A stretch of 51,881 bases of DNA, taken from assembly GCA_005887825.1 (NCBI GenBank), contig VBQC01000002.1:1-51881 (forward strand), read 5' to 3'. Shown here one piece after another: positions 28,302 to 38,307 of this stretch. Origin of the DNA: Verrucomicrobiota bacterium (lineage in GTDB: Bacteria > Verrucomicrobiota > Verrucomicrobiia > Chthoniobacterales > UBA10450). Under the pieces are notes generated by a model, which had not been told where the DNA came from, searched no databases, and saw nothing but the letters and a program-made list of their open reading frames with translations. Every line of letters starts with the position of its first letter. Position 1 is the stretch's first letter. Both the position numbers and the translations under genes were made by a program.

Positions 28302-30272
28302 ATGCCTCGGGCCTTTCCTTCCGCGGTCATCGAGAACTTGCAGCCTTTGATCGACGGCGGGCGCTATCCGGTTAAGCGCGTCGTTGGCGAAGATCTTGTT
28401 GTCGAAGCGGACATTTTTAAGGATGGACACGATGTGGTTGCCGCCGTCCTGAAATGGCGCGTTCTCGGAAAGCGCGCCTGGCGTGAAACGCCCATGATTT
28501 TCGTCGATAACGATCGCTGGCGCGGTGTGTGCACTCTTTACGATGAGGCCCTCCACGAATACACCGTCGAAGCATGGACAGACACTTTTCGTAGTTGGCA
28601 GGGCGAGTTCGCCGCCAAATTTGAGGCTGGCATTACCGCCCTGCGGAGCGAAGCAATGGAAGGCGCTGCTTTGGTCGAAGCTGCTGCCCAGCGGGCGCGC
28701 GACCGGGCAGATGCGGCGCGTTTGCTGGAATTTTCCGAGCAAATCTCCACGGCTGCCAATTCAGAAATTAATGCCATCGCACAATCCGGCGAGCTTGAGG
28801 TGCTGATGGCGACTTATCCGGATCGCTCCAACGCGACGCAATATGCTCCAGCTCCACGCGCTGTTATCGATCGTCCAGCGGCGTTGATTGGCGCTTGGTA
28901 TGAATTTTTCCCGCGCTCGGCAGAAGGCCGCGGCGATCGCGGTTCGACTTTCCGCGATTGTTTGCCACGGGTGGAAGACGCAAAGGCGATGGGCTTCGAC
29001 GTCATTTATTTTCCGCCGATTCATCCCATTGGGCACACCAACCGCAAGGGCCGCAATAATTCGATTACCTGTGAACCTGGCGACCCGGGCGTGCCCTGGG
29101 CAATTGGCAGTGAAGCGGGCGGACACAGGGCGGTCGAGCCTTCACTCGGGACGCTGGCCGATTTCGACTGGCTTGAAAAACAGATACGAAATCGCGGAAT
29201 GGAAATCGCGCTCGACTTCGCGCTCAACTGCTCACCCGATCATCCTTACGTCAAAGAGCATCCCGATTGGTTCTACAAGCGCCCGGACGGCACGATCAAG
29301 TACGCGGAGAATCCGCCGAAAAAGTACGAAGACATTTATCCACTGAACTTTCGGTGCGAAAACTGGCGCGAGCTATGGGCAGAGATGAAGAGCATTGTGC
29401 TGTTTTGGGCCGAGCGCGGTGTGCGCATCTTTCGGGTCGATAATCCGCACACCAAACCCGTCGCTTTCTGGGAGTATTTGATCAAAGGTGTCCGCGAGAA
29501 ATATCCCGACGCGGTCTTTCTAGCCGAAGCATTCACCAGGCCGAAAATGATGAAAGCGCTGGCCAAAGCCGGCTTTAGTCAGAGCTATACCTATTTCACG
29601 TGGCGAAATTCTAAACGTGAGCTCATCGAATATTTTACGGAACTGACGCAAACCGAGATGAGCGAATATTTTCGCCCTAATCTTTGGCCGAACACGCCGG
29701 ACATCCTGCCGTTTGTGCTTCAGGACGGCGGTCGGCCAGCGTTTATGATTCGGGTGGTTCTCGCCGCAACGCTCTCAACTCTCTACGGCATCTACAGCGG
29801 ATACGAACTGTGCGAGAACGAGGCTTTGCCGGGTCGTGAAGAGTATCTCGATTCCGAAAAATACCAATTCAAAGAGCGCGATTGGAACGCGCCGGGAAAC
29901 ATCAAGGACTGGATCGCGCAGTTAAATAAAATCCGAAAAGAAAACCGCGCGCTTCAGCTTTACACGAATTTGCGATTCTACCCCGCCGAGAATGACGCAA
30001 TTCTGTTTTATGGCAAGATGACCGCCGCGCGCGATAACATCATTCTCGTCGTCGTGAACCTCGATCCGCATCGGACCCAGCATTCTTTCGTCGATGTGCC
30101 CATTGATCAGTTCGGACAAATGGAGAGCGATGCCTATGAGGTGCACGATCTGCTCAGCGGCGCCCGTTACATCTGGCGCGGCCGCCGAAATTACGTCGAG
30201 CTCGATCCAGAAATTCAGCCGGCCCATATTTTTCGGGTGCGGCGCTGGGCCAGCGGCGATCGATTCGTTTAG
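28302..30272 (+). CDS. glgE: Alpha-1,4-glucan:maltose-1-phosphate maltosyltransferase
   Basis: 656 aa GH13; IYFPPIHPIGHTNRKGRNN, IFRVDNPHTKPVAFWEYLI, FLAEAFTRPKMM. Confidence 0.94.
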   Translation: MPRAFPSAVIENLQPLIDGGRYPVKRVVGEDLVVEADIFKDGHDVVAAVLKWRVLGKRAWRETPMIFVDNDRWRGVCTLYDEALHEYTVEAWTDTFRSWQGEFAAKFEAGITALRSEAMEGAALVEAAAQRARDRADAARLLEFSEQISTAANSEINAIAQSGELEVLMATYPDRSNATQYAPAPRAVIDRPAALIGAWYEFFPRSAEGRGDRGSTFRDCLPRVEDAKAMGFDVIYFPPIHPIGHTNRKGRNNSITCEPGDPGVPWAIGSEAGGHRAVEPSLGTLADFDWLEKQIRNRGMEIALDFALNCSPDHPYVKEHPDWFYKRPDGTIKYAENPPKKYEDIYPLNFRCENWRELWAEMKSIVLFWAERGVRIFRVDNPHTKPVAFWEYLIKGVREKYPDAVFLAEAFTRPKMMKALAKAGFSQSYTYFTWRNSKRELIEYFTELTQTEMSEYFRPNLWPNTPDILPFVLQDGGRPAFMIRVVLAATLSTLYGIYSGYELCENEALPGREEYLDSEKYQFKERDWNAPGNIKDWIAQLNKIRKENRALQLYTNLRFYPAENDAILFYGKMTAARDNIILVVVNLDPHRTQHSFVDVPIDQFGQMESDAYEVHDLLSGARYIWRGRRNYVELDPEIQPAHIFRVRRWASGDRFV

Positions 30273-30359
30273 CAATCTGGCGAGCTCATTTGTGTTTGAT
30301 CTCTCAGTTGCGCGTTTGCATCGGCTGATCGCTCCGCCTATCGTTACCAAATTTCTGGC

Positions 30360-31133
30360 ATGAAAATTTCGTTCCTGCTGTTTGCTGCGCTTGCAGGCGC
30401 ACCTTCTCTGCTCGCACAAGAGGCCACCCCGCCCCTGGTGCCCGATGTTCCCCACTCACAAACGATCCTGGACACGCTCGTTAACGCGGGGCCAGTGATG
30501 ATCCCGCTCTTTCTCTTATCAATCTTTTCCGTCGCGCTCGTGATTGTTTACTTGATGACGATCCGCCGTGGCGCGGTGGTTTCGAGCGGTTACATGGCGA
30601 CGGCCGACGCACTTTTGCGCAAGCGTGATTATCTTGGATTGCTTGCCGTTTCCAATCGGCATGGCGAAGCGATCGCGCGAGTCGTGCAAAAAATCCTCGA
30701 TTTCACAACCAAGAATCCGCATGCGGATTTCCAGCAGCTCCGCGAAATTGCCGAGACGGAGGGATCGCGAGTCGCGGCGAGTGTGAATAATCGTGTTACT
30801 TATCTCGCCGATATCGGAATGATCGCACCGCTGCTCGGCCTGCTTGGCACGGTCTTCGGAATTATCCACTCCTTCGGCGCACTTGGAGCCGATATTGGAT
30901 CAGCGCGTTACATCGCTCTCTCGCGAGGGATCAGTCAGGCGCTGGTGAACACGGCCGCCGGGCTGGCCATCGGTATTCCGGCGATGATGTTCTACGCTTT
31001 TTTCCGCGGAAAAGCCCAAAAGTTGATCTCGGAATTGGAAGCTGCTTCCACGCATGTTTTGGCTTTGCTTTCGTTGCAGTACGGCAAGCGGGGAGTCGAG
31101 CGAACCCCTGTGCTAATCGAGGACGAACTATAA
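30360..31133 (+). CDS. MotA/TolQ/ExbB proton channel family protein
   Basis: ADIGMIAPLLGLLGTVFGIIHSF..., ISQALVNTAAGLAIGIPAMMFYAFF. Confidence 0.92.
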   Translation: MKISFLLFAALAGAPSLLAQEATPPLVPDVPHSQTILDTLVNAGPVMIPLFLLSIFSVALVIVYLMTIRRGAVVSSGYMATADALLRKRDYLGLLAVSNRHGEAIARVVQKILDFTTKNPHADFQQLREIAETEGSRVAASVNNRVTYLADIGMIAPLLGLLGTVFGIIHSFGALGADIGSARYIALSRGISQALVNTAAGLAIGIPAMMFYAFFRGKAQKLISELEAASTHVLALLSLQYGKRGVERTPVLIEDEL

Positions 31134-31181
31134 GCTGCCCATTCTCGCGGTAATTCGCAAGATCCACATCTTCTTTGTAAT

Positions 31182-31589
31182 ATGAATCTGCGTGGTCGCG
31201 CGCCCCTGCATCATCCCGGTATTCAACTGGCGCCGCTGGTCGATGTCCTATTGTTATTGTTAATTTTTTTCCTGCTAACGTGGAACGCGGCCCGCACTGA
31301 GAACGAACTGGATGTCAAGGTGCCAAAGGCTTCGGCTGCGAAAGAAAAAAGCGCGCCAATTGGAGATGTCGTCGTCAATGTAAAAGCGGATGGCAACGTT
31401 GTCGTGAATCGCCGAACTTTGAGCGGACCGGAATTGACCGAGTTGCTGAAAAGTTTGGTTCAACTAAATCCCGAGCAAGCCGTGGTGATTCGCGGCGATG
31501 AAGCTGGCGCTTACAAAAGTATCATTGGTGTCTTAAACATTTGCACCGAAGCAGGAATAACCAACGTGGCTTTCGCGACGGCAAAATGA
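31182..31589 (+). CDS. ExbD/TolR family biopolymer transport protein
   Basis: IQLAPLVDVLLLLLIFFLLTW...; immediately downstream of the ExbB-like gene. Confidence 0.92.
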   Translation: MNLRGRAPLHHPGIQLAPLVDVLLLLLIFFLLTWNAARTENELDVKVPKASAAKEKSAPIGDVVVNVKADGNVVVNRRTLSGPELTELLKSLVQLNPEQAVVIRGDEAGAYKSIIGVLNICTEAGITNVAFATAK

Positions 31590-34048
31590 GAACCGCGCGC
31601 AGCGCAACCGGTCTGTTGGGGCTGGCAATGCTTTCGATGGCGAGCGCGTCCCTCGGTCAATGGCAGCCTGAAGTGCGTCGCGCACGGCCCATAGATGAGC
31701 CGCCGGTTGCGCGCGCGGTTCCGTTGGAGGAACCAACCGCAAGATCGTCTCGCCCGCTAGCGGACGATTCTTCCGAACCGTCAGCGCGAGAAAGCGAAGC
31801 GCCTGACCGCCGCCAGCTCGATTACGCGAACGCGCTTTTCACTCGCAAACTTTATGATCTTGCGATCCCGGAATATCAAAAATATCTCGATGATTATCCG
31901 GGGCTTTCTGGCCGGGCCAACGCTTATTTTTCGCTGGCCGAATGCTATCGAAATCTCAATCGCCTGTCGAGCGCTCGCACAAACTTCCAGAAAGTACTGA
32001 ACGACTACGGCGATAGTGAATTTGCCGGACCCGCCGCTTACGCTCTCGCTGAGACGGCGTTTACACAAAAGGACTATGCCGCGGCCCTTCCGCTCTTTCA
32101 TCGGTCTGCCGCGAAATCAAAGGAATCGGCAGTGGCGCTTTCGGCGCGCTATTTCGAAGCGCGTTGTCTTGAGGTTCTCGGACGCAAAGAGGAAGCCTCC
32201 GATATTTATCTGGAGGTTGCCGAGGCTGGAAACCCGAATCCCTATCGCGAGGATGCACGATGGACAGCGGCATCCATTCTCGTTGGACGAGGGAGAAAAA
32301 TGGATGCGCTAAAGCAATACGAAGCTCTCTCGAACGAAGCGCAAAAACCCGCTTTAAAAGCCGAGTCAGCGGTGCGCGGGGGCATGATTGCTCTCGACCT
32401 GGTGCAAGCCGCGAAAGGCAAAGTCGACAAGGCAATGGTCGATAGAGCCACAACCTTATTGCAAAAAGGCCGTGCCCTCCCTGAAGCCGGAAAATTCCGC
32501 GCCATCGCACAGGTTGGTTTGCGTCGGCTGCAATATCAGACCGGCCAATACGCGCAATTGCTCGCCGATTATAAGAAAGAGCAGGAGAAACTTCCGGAAG
32601 CGGCCCAGGCCGAGGTGTTGTTGCTCGCAGCAAACAGCGAGCGGCAACTCGGTCACTCAAAGGAAGCTGAAGCGCTGTATCACCAGATTATCGCGAACCA
32701 TCCGGATCGAGAGGAAGCAAAGGACGCTGCCTATCAGCGACTGATCAACGTATACAACTCCGATCCATCGGCGTTGCTCGCCGAAGTGAAAGAATTTCTC
32801 GCAACGAATCCAACAAACGAACGCGCCGACCAGGCGAAGCTTTTAAAAGCCGAAGCGCTCTACAAACAACAGAATTACACCCAAGCGGCGTCAATTTACG
32901 GAGAGCTGCGTGCCTCTGAGCTTTCCCCAAAGCTGCGTGCCGAATCTGCCTACAAGCTTGGGTTGTGTCATGTGCAGACGAAGAACACTCCCGGTATTAT
33001 CGAAGCTTTTACCTATTACATGCAGACATTTCCAGATAACCCGCAAGTGCCTGCCGCATTGGCTCAGCGGGCTTTGGCTTACGAGCAGGACAAAAACTAC
33101 GATGCTGCACTTTCCGATCTGAGCACGATCCTCACCAAGTATCCCAACGCGCATGAGCGGGAAGCAACGCTGCAGTTAAAGGCTTTGATCCTTGGGCAAC
33201 AGGAAAACACGAAAGGCATGGTCGAAACCTTTCGCCAGTTTTTGAAAGAATTCCCGAAGAGTTCTGTCGCAGCGCAGGCGCAATACTACATCGGCAAGGC
33301 TGCGTTTGAGGCGAAGGACTATAAAACGGCGCTGAAGGCGCTCAATGCTGCCCGGCAACTGAATAAGGAGCAGTATTATAATCTCGCCTCGCTTCGGCTC
33401 ATTTTGTGCCAGTTTTATTTGAGAGATCGGCCTGCTCTCACCAAAGAGGTGAACGATTTCATGGCGAACAGTCCGAACGTGAATGTCCCGCCAGAGGTCC
33501 TCGAATGGCTCGGAATCGAATACTACAACGAGAAAAATTTCCAGGCCGCGGAAAAATATCTGAGTGCGCTTGGAAAGATCGATAATCGCGGCAGCGTTAA
33601 GCCCGATTTCTTGTTTTACCTGGGAGACACCGCTACGAAGCTGAAAAACTTACCCGAAGCAGAGGATGCATTCGGCAAGTATTTGCAGGTCGCCAAAGAT
33701 CCCGCGGGAAAGGCGAAAGTGTTGCTGGCGCTCGGCGGGGTCAAGATCGGCGTCCACAAACCCGACGACGCTCAAAAGATTGCCGAGGAAATCATGGGGT
33801 TGCAACCGGAGGGTCGTGTGAACGCTGAAGCGCGTCTGCTGGCAGGCGAGGTTCAACTGGAGCGCGGACATTTCGATGACGCCGGCAAGGCTTTTAAGGG
33901 TGTCGCTTTGCTTTATGATGATCCAGCTATTACGCCTCGTGCGTTGGACAAGGCGGCGTTGGCATATCGGCAAGCCGGTAAAACCGAGGAAGCAGATCGG
34001 CTGATCCGGGAGCTACGCGAAAGATATCCGAATTACGCCGGCAGTTAA
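31586..34048 (+). CDS. TPR outer-membrane/periplasmic protein, linked to ExbBD
   Basis: Start at internal Met (MRTARSATGLLGLAMLSMASASLGQ signal-like) overlapping the exbD stop by ATGA; extensive TPR repeats. Confidence 0.85.
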   Translation: MRTARSATGLLGLAMLSMASASLGQWQPEVRRARPIDEPPVARAVPLEEPTARSSRPLADDSSEPSARESEAPDRRQLDYANALFTRKLYDLAIPEYQKYLDDYPGLSGRANAYFSLAECYRNLNRLSSARTNFQKVLNDYGDSEFAGPAAYALAETAFTQKDYAAALPLFHRSAAKSKESAVALSARYFEARCLEVLGRKEEASDIYLEVAEAGNPNPYREDARWTAASILVGRGRKMDALKQYEALSNEAQKPALKAESAVRGGMIALDLVQAAKGKVDKAMVDRATTLLQKGRALPEAGKFRAIAQVGLRRLQYQTGQYAQLLADYKKEQEKLPEAAQAEVLLLAANSERQLGHSKEAEALYHQIIANHPDREEAKDAAYQRLINVYNSDPSALLAEVKEFLATNPTNERADQAKLLKAEALYKQQNYTQAASIYGELRASELSPKLRAESAYKLGLCHVQTKNTPGIIEAFTYYMQTFPDNPQVPAALAQRALAYEQDKNYDAALSDLSTILTKYPNAHEREATLQLKALILGQQENTKGMVETFRQFLKEFPKSSVAAQAQYYIGKAAFEAKDYKTALKALNAARQLNKEQYYNLASLRLILCQFYLRDRPALTKEVNDFMANSPNVNVPPEVLEWLGIEYYNEKNFQAAEKYLSALGKIDNRGSVKPDFLFYLGDTATKLKNLPEAEDAFGKYLQVAKDPAGKAKVLLALGGVKIGVHKPDDAQKIAEEIMGLQPEGRVNAEARLLAGEVQLERGHFDDAGKAFKGVALLYDDPAITPRALDKAALAYRQAGKTEEADRLIRELRERYPNYAGS

Positions 34049-34133
34049 ATCGAGATTTTGCGCGCGCCCTTAGCCGCGTCCCTATTGATGTGTGGGATCG
34101 ACAAACATAATTGCTAACGCGCAGTAGATTTGA

Positions 34134-34805
34134 TTGGATCCGCGCATGGTACGGTTTCGTTCTCTCCTCGCAGAATTTATTGGAACATTCGCGCTGATCT
34201 TTGTCGGCATCGGTGCGATTAAGACCGCGGGGCATGATGTGCTTGCCGTCGCGCTCGCTCACGGTCTCACAATTGGGGCGTTTGTCTCCGCGACGCTGCA
34301 CATCTCGGGAGGCCAGTTAAATCCGGCGGTAACGTTCGGCCTCGTTTGCGGCGGTCATATGAAATGGACGAACGCACTCCCCTACTGGATCGCGCAATGT
34401 CTCGGCGGAATCTGTGCTGCTTTGATTTGTCGCGGTCTGTTCGGGCGCGATGTCGTCATTAATGGTACTCCCCAGCTTGCCATCAATCTTGCCGCGTGGC
34501 AGGGAATTTTGGTCGAAGGGATTCTCACTTTCTTTCTCGTGTTTGTGGTTCATGGCACCGCTGTTGACGAACGGGGGCCGCGGCGCGTCGCCGGGCTCGT
34601 TATCGGAGCGACAATCACACTGGACATTCTGTTTGGAGGAACGCTTACCGGTGCGGCAATGAATCCCGCGCGTGTGTTCGGTCCGGCCGTTGCAGCAAAT
34701 TTTTGGCACGACCATTATGTTTATTGGATCGGACCGTTAGTAGGCGGAGCGCTGGGCGGTTTTGTTTATCGGCTTTTGATCGAACGACGACCCGCGACAG
34801 CTTGA
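34134..34805 (+). CDS. MIP-family aquaporin/glycerol facilitator (start possibly 34146)
   Basis: Two NPA boxes: SGGQLNPAVTFG and GAAMNPARVFGPAV. Confidence 0.93.
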   Translation: MDPRMVRFRSLLAEFIGTFALIFVGIGAIKTAGHDVLAVALAHGLTIGAFVSATLHISGGQLNPAVTFGLVCGGHMKWTNALPYWIAQCLGGICAALICRGLFGRDVVINGTPQLAINLAAWQGILVEGILTFFLVFVVHGTAVDERGPRRVAGLVIGATITLDILFGGTLTGAAMNPARVFGPAVAANFWHDHYVYWIGPLVGGALGGFVYRLLIERRPATA

Positions 34806-34935
34806 GAGAATAACCCAGCGTTTTGTATTCCCTCAGCGCTGATTGATTCGCCGCACACTTCGTGAAGGAGAGAGGCGGGAGACGGCGCGAAACAGATAGA
34901 AGATACTAAACCCGCTGGCCGCACTGACTAAAAGT

Positions 34936-35466
34936 CTATCTTCCGATCATTGCGAGCGTTGCAATCGGCAGCGGCCCGAGAAATTCTTTTGGATTCTCAA
35001 CTTGCAAAACCGGGCGGGCCAAATGCGCAATGAGAAGACTTGTATCCGGCATAGGAGCAATTCCGGCTTGGGCGGTGATTTCACATTCGGCTAATTGCTC
35101 AATTACGCGCGAGACCTTCGCGGTCAGATCGCGATGGTCAGTAAATTGGAGGGTGCAAACGCCCGGCGCAGTCGCTTCTACAAACGGGCTGAGCGTAAAC
35201 GCGAAGTGAAGTAACATTTCCTGGATCGATTTTTCCTGCGCGTACGCGCGCGCTTTGATTATGATCTGCAAATATCGGGCCAAGGCCTGGCTTGGTGTCA
35301 TTCCTTTGCAAATGCCGGCTTTTTCCGCAGCCTCGTTCAGTTGAATGATAACCGGTTTCTTTCCCTGTTCCTCAATTAACGCCACGGGTTTTGCGCGCAG
35401 TTCCTGCTGATGCCGTATTGCGGCCTGCAAATAAAACTTCGGCAAATAAATCGTCGCAAACATCAA
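34936..35466 (-). CDS. imuB: ImuB N-terminal half (Y-family polymerase-like palm/fingers), split gene
   Basis: 176 aa: MMFATIYLPKFYLQAAIRHQQELRAKPVALIEEQGKKPVIIQLNEAAEKAGICKGMTPSQALAR...FSPFVEATAPGVCTLQF...GPLPIATLAMIGR*; ends at the ImuB PLPIA.L linker; ATGA overlap with imuA. Confidence 0.88.
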   Translation of the reverse strand: MMFATIYLPKFYLQAAIRHQQELRAKPVALIEEQGKKPVIIQLNEAAEKAGICKGMTPSQALARYLQIIIKARAYAQEKSIQEMLLHFAFTLSPFVEATAPGVCTLQFTDHRDLTAKVSRVIEQLAECEITAQAGIAPMPDTSLLIAHLARPVLQVENPKEFLGPLPIATLAMIGR

Positions 35467-36131
35467 CTTACTCCTCCGATTTCGGTGTTCTCTCGGTGGA
35501 GGTGTGATCGCTCCACGCGAATTCGCAGCCGTGAAATCGCGTTTTCCTCTTCAAAACTTCCCAGTGTCCAGGAATTTTCGAGAACAATTTTCAGTTGTGC
35601 GCTACTGACCATCCCTAGCCGTGTCAGGACCAGACATGCGGTTGGGGCTGATTCGACCAGCCGTTGCAAGCGATACCAGCTCGTCTGTGAAATTTTGCGC
35701 AATTCTTGCGGTGCATTGAGCACAAGATCGACAATCACCAGCGGAAAATTTCCATCGCGCAAAAGCAGATCAGCCGCTTTGATCGCTTCGAGAGCTTTGG
35801 TGCAACGCACCCAGAGAAGATAGCTCAAACACCCATTGCCTGGTCTGCCTGACCCAGAGGGATCAAACGAATCCCGCCCATCGATTAGAGCGAGGAAATA
35901 GCGATTACGATGCGCGGCTTGGAGAAGCGCGTGAATAAGCGAGGCGCTGCCGGCGCTGATTTGCGCACTGATTAATTCCGTGATCGCCCCTTTGGGCAAG
36001 CCTCCGCCAATCACTTGATCGAGAAAAGATAAACCGGTGATGAAACGACGCGTCGCCGCTGGCACAGGCGTATGCGTAAAGCGCTCCGCCAGCAGTTTCC
36101 GAAGATCGACAATCTTGCCGCGCGCAATCAT
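35463..36131 (-). CDS. imuA: ImuA, RecA/SulA-like mutasome accessory protein
   Basis: 222 aa; TGLSFLDQVIGGGLPKGAITELISAQISAGSASLIHALL..., FPLVIVDLVL; coupled to imuB-N. Confidence 0.85.
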   Translation of the reverse strand: MIARGKIVDLRKLLAERFTHTPVPAATRRFITGLSFLDQVIGGGLPKGAITELISAQISAGSASLIHALLQAAHRNRYFLALIDGRDSFDPSGSGRPGNGCLSYLLWVRCTKALEAIKAADLLLRDGNFPLVIVDLVLNAPQELRKISQTSWYRLQRLVESAPTACLVLTRLGMVSSAQLKIVLENSWTLGSFEEENAISRLRIRVERSHLHRENTEIGGVS

Positions 36132-36161
36132 TCGAAGAAAATATGGCAGGCTCCGCTATTA

Positions 36162-36175
36162 TGTTCAAGCGAACA
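36162..36175 (-). promoter_or_regulatory. LexA-type operator upstream of imuA
   Basis: Minus strand TGTTCGCTTGAACA (TGTTC-N4-GAACA), 30 nt before the imuA ATG. Confidence 0.88.
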
Positions 36176-36184
36176 TCATGACAT

Positions 36185-36604
36185 TTAAGATGAACGCACC
36201 CGTCCGATCTGTTTTAGTAGAGTGCGTAACCGCGTCGTCGTTTCCTCGCGGTCCAACCGGTGCGCCGCGACATCGAGGACAAACGCTTCCCATTCGTTGG
36301 TCTTCAACTTCGCATTCGGCAATAAATCGTTACTCTCAAGAAAAACCAAACATGCGGCGAGCGCGGTTCGCTTGTTTCCGTCTACGAATGGATGATTTCG
36401 GCAAAGGTAAAAAAGATATGCTGCTCCAATCTCAATTGGATTCGAAATGAGCGGTTTCCCCATCATCGTTGCTTGGGGCGCTGCTACGGCCGATTCCAAT
36501 AATGCTTCGTCTCGAATACCCCGCCCTCCTCCATGCGCGGACAATACTTCCCGGTGAATGGCTTTTACAGCCGCGACCGTCAGGTGCTTGATTGATTCGC
36601 TCAA
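36185..36604 (-). CDS. doc: Doc-type (Fic fold) death-on-curing toxin
   Basis: 139 aa; HPFVDGNKRTALAACLVFLESN (Doc/Fic HxFxDGNKR motif). Confidence 0.88.
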   Translation of the reverse strand: MSESIKHLTVAAVKAIHREVLSAHGGGRGIRDEALLESAVAAPQATMMGKPLISNPIEIGAAYLFYLCRNHPFVDGNKRTALAACLVFLESNDLLPNAKLKTNEWEAFVLDVAAHRLDREETTTRLRTLLKQIGRVRSS

Positions 36605-36828
36605 GCCAGGCGTTTAAAAAGAGCGGAGTTCTTCTTGATCAATCGCTTCGCCGCTACCGCTGCTGTTTTTGGGGCAATGGTTGGGCGAACTGGTGTGAGA
36701 ACGATCGAGCCACCCTCGTGAACAGTCACGTTGACTTCATCGCCCACCTTCAACCGCGCAAGATCCATCAGCGCTGCATCGAAGATGACGCCCTGAGAAT
36801 TTCCCACCTTCGAGATCGTCTTAGTCAT
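36601..36828 (-). CDS. AbrB/MazE/SpoVT-type antitoxin
   Basis: 75 aa: MTKTISKVGNSQGVIFDAALMDLARLKVGDEVNVTVHEGGSIVLTP; ATGA overlap with toxin. Confidence 0.88.
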   Translation of the reverse strand: MTKTISKVGNSQGVIFDAALMDLARLKVGDEVNVTVHEGGSIVLTPVRPTIAPKTAAVAAKRLIKKNSALFKRLA

Positions 36829-36935
36829 AATGTAATACTATGTTTTACCTGAGCATTCGCAACCGATTTTGAGCTCTGGCTTCCTGCCGCGCGCCATAGC
36901 CTGCGGAAAAAGCGGCTGCTCCGATCTATCCTGTC

Positions 36936-37553
36936 TCAGTGTCTCTTCCGCCGCTCTTGTTTGCGGATCAAGGACACCATCACGCCTTGAATCTTCAACT
37001 CGCGCGCAGGAGTCAAATTTGGGTACCGCGGGTTTTCGGCTTTCAAATAGGGCCGGCCATGCTCGACTACGTAACGCTTCAAAGTCGTTTCGCCGTCGAT
37101 TAACGCCGCCACGATATCGCCGTTGTGCACCTCCTTGCTGTCCTCCAGAATCACGATGTCGCCATCGATAATGTGAGCGCCGATCATCGAGTCGCCACGG
37201 ACACGCAAGGCGAACTTTTCTCGATTTTTTAAAACATTGGCCGAGCGCGTATCGAGCGAGACGTGGCCCTCGATGGTCTGCTCAGTCAACGCCGACATCC
37301 CTGCCGGGATTTGCCCGTAAATCGGAATATCGGTGATCCTGACTTTCATGGCTGGAGTAATCAACGCCCGGGCTTTGCGTGCATGACGGTCGAGAAAACC
37401 TTTCCGCTCGAGCGCGGCGATGTACTGCATTACCGAAGTCTGACTGGCGAACCCGAAATGAGTTTGGATTTCGCGCGTGCTCGGCGTAATCCCTGTCTCG
37501 CGTTGCTCGCGCTGGATAAAATCGAGCACGTTTTTCTGCCGCTCCGTTAGCAT
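36936..37553 (-). CDS. lexA: SOS repressor LexA
   Basis: 205 aa; wHTH; cleavage-site-like IPAG; catalytic Ser in RVRGDSMIGAHI and Lys in DGETTLKRYV. Confidence 0.95.
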   Translation of the reverse strand: MLTERQKNVLDFIQREQRETGITPSTREIQTHFGFASQTSVMQYIAALERKGFLDRHARKARALITPAMKVRITDIPIYGQIPAGMSALTEQTIEGHVSLDTRSANVLKNREKFALRVRGDSMIGAHIIDGDIVILEDSKEVHNGDIVAALIDGETTLKRYVVEHGRPYLKAENPRYPNLTPARELKIQGVMVSLIRKQERRKRH

Positions 37554-37585
37554 GGTTTATATTGGCAAAATCATCGAACCGTGCA

Positions 37586-37599
37586 AGTTCAAATGAACA
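37586..37599 (-). promoter_or_regulatory. LexA-type operator upstream of lexA
   Basis: Minus strand TGTTCATTTGAACT; one mismatch to TGTTC-N4-GAACA; 32 nt before the lexA start. Confidence 0.78.
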
Positions 37600-37730
37600 G
37601 ATGGCTTCGGACGACTGGTGTTTTAGTTCTCAGTCTGTGTGCTTCATTGCAGCGAAATCACGAACTAAAATGGAATGCAGAGAAGTTAAAGCTTCCACGC
37701 AGCATAGTGATTCGCTACATTCTTGTGTTT

Positions 37731-38258
37731 ATGATTAGATCAGGTTTGTTTGTTGTCGCGCTGTTTTGTTTCGTTGCGTCCCCGATTGTCTTCGCCGCGG
37801 ATAACACGCCCAGCGAAGCGTCCATTAAACAACTCCTCGATGTGGGCCAAGCTCACAAATTGCTCGATGCCATGGTTGCGCAAATGGATGCCTATATGAA
37901 ACAAGCCATGCAACAAGCGACCCAAGGCCAGCGCATTACCCCGGAGATCCAAAAAGATATCGAAAGACGTCGGGCTGAAATGATGGCCGCCATGAAGGAA
38001 CTTATCGATTGGAATAAGCTGGAGCCAATGTACGTGCGCATTTACCAGAAATCGTTTACGCAAGGGGAGATTGATGGGTTAATTGCGTTTTATAAGACCT
38101 CCACTGGCCAAGCGCTTCTAACCAAGATGCCGGTGGTGATGCAAAACACGATGAACGAACTGCAGCAAATGATGCAGCCGATGATGCAACGGATCGGGCG
38201 GATGCAGCAGGAGGTTGTAGCGGAAATCCAAGCGGAAAAGAAGAAGAGCGGCGGCTAA
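37731..38258 (+). CDS. DUF2059-like secreted protein (listed ORF begins 37581)
   Basis: MIRSGLFVVALFCFVASPIVFAADNTPSEASIKQLLDVGQAHKLLDAMVAQM...; FYKTSTGQALLTKMP. Confidence 0.8.
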   Translation: MIRSGLFVVALFCFVASPIVFAADNTPSEASIKQLLDVGQAHKLLDAMVAQMDAYMKQAMQQATQGQRITPEIQKDIERRRAEMMAAMKELIDWNKLEPMYVRIYQKSFTQGEIDGLIAFYKTSTGQALLTKMPVVMQNTMNELQQMMQPMMQRIGRMQQEVVAEIQAEKKKSGG

Positions 38259-38307
38259 TGGGCCACGCTAGAACAAATAGCTCTGACCCGGCGATCGCTC
38301 GTTTCGA

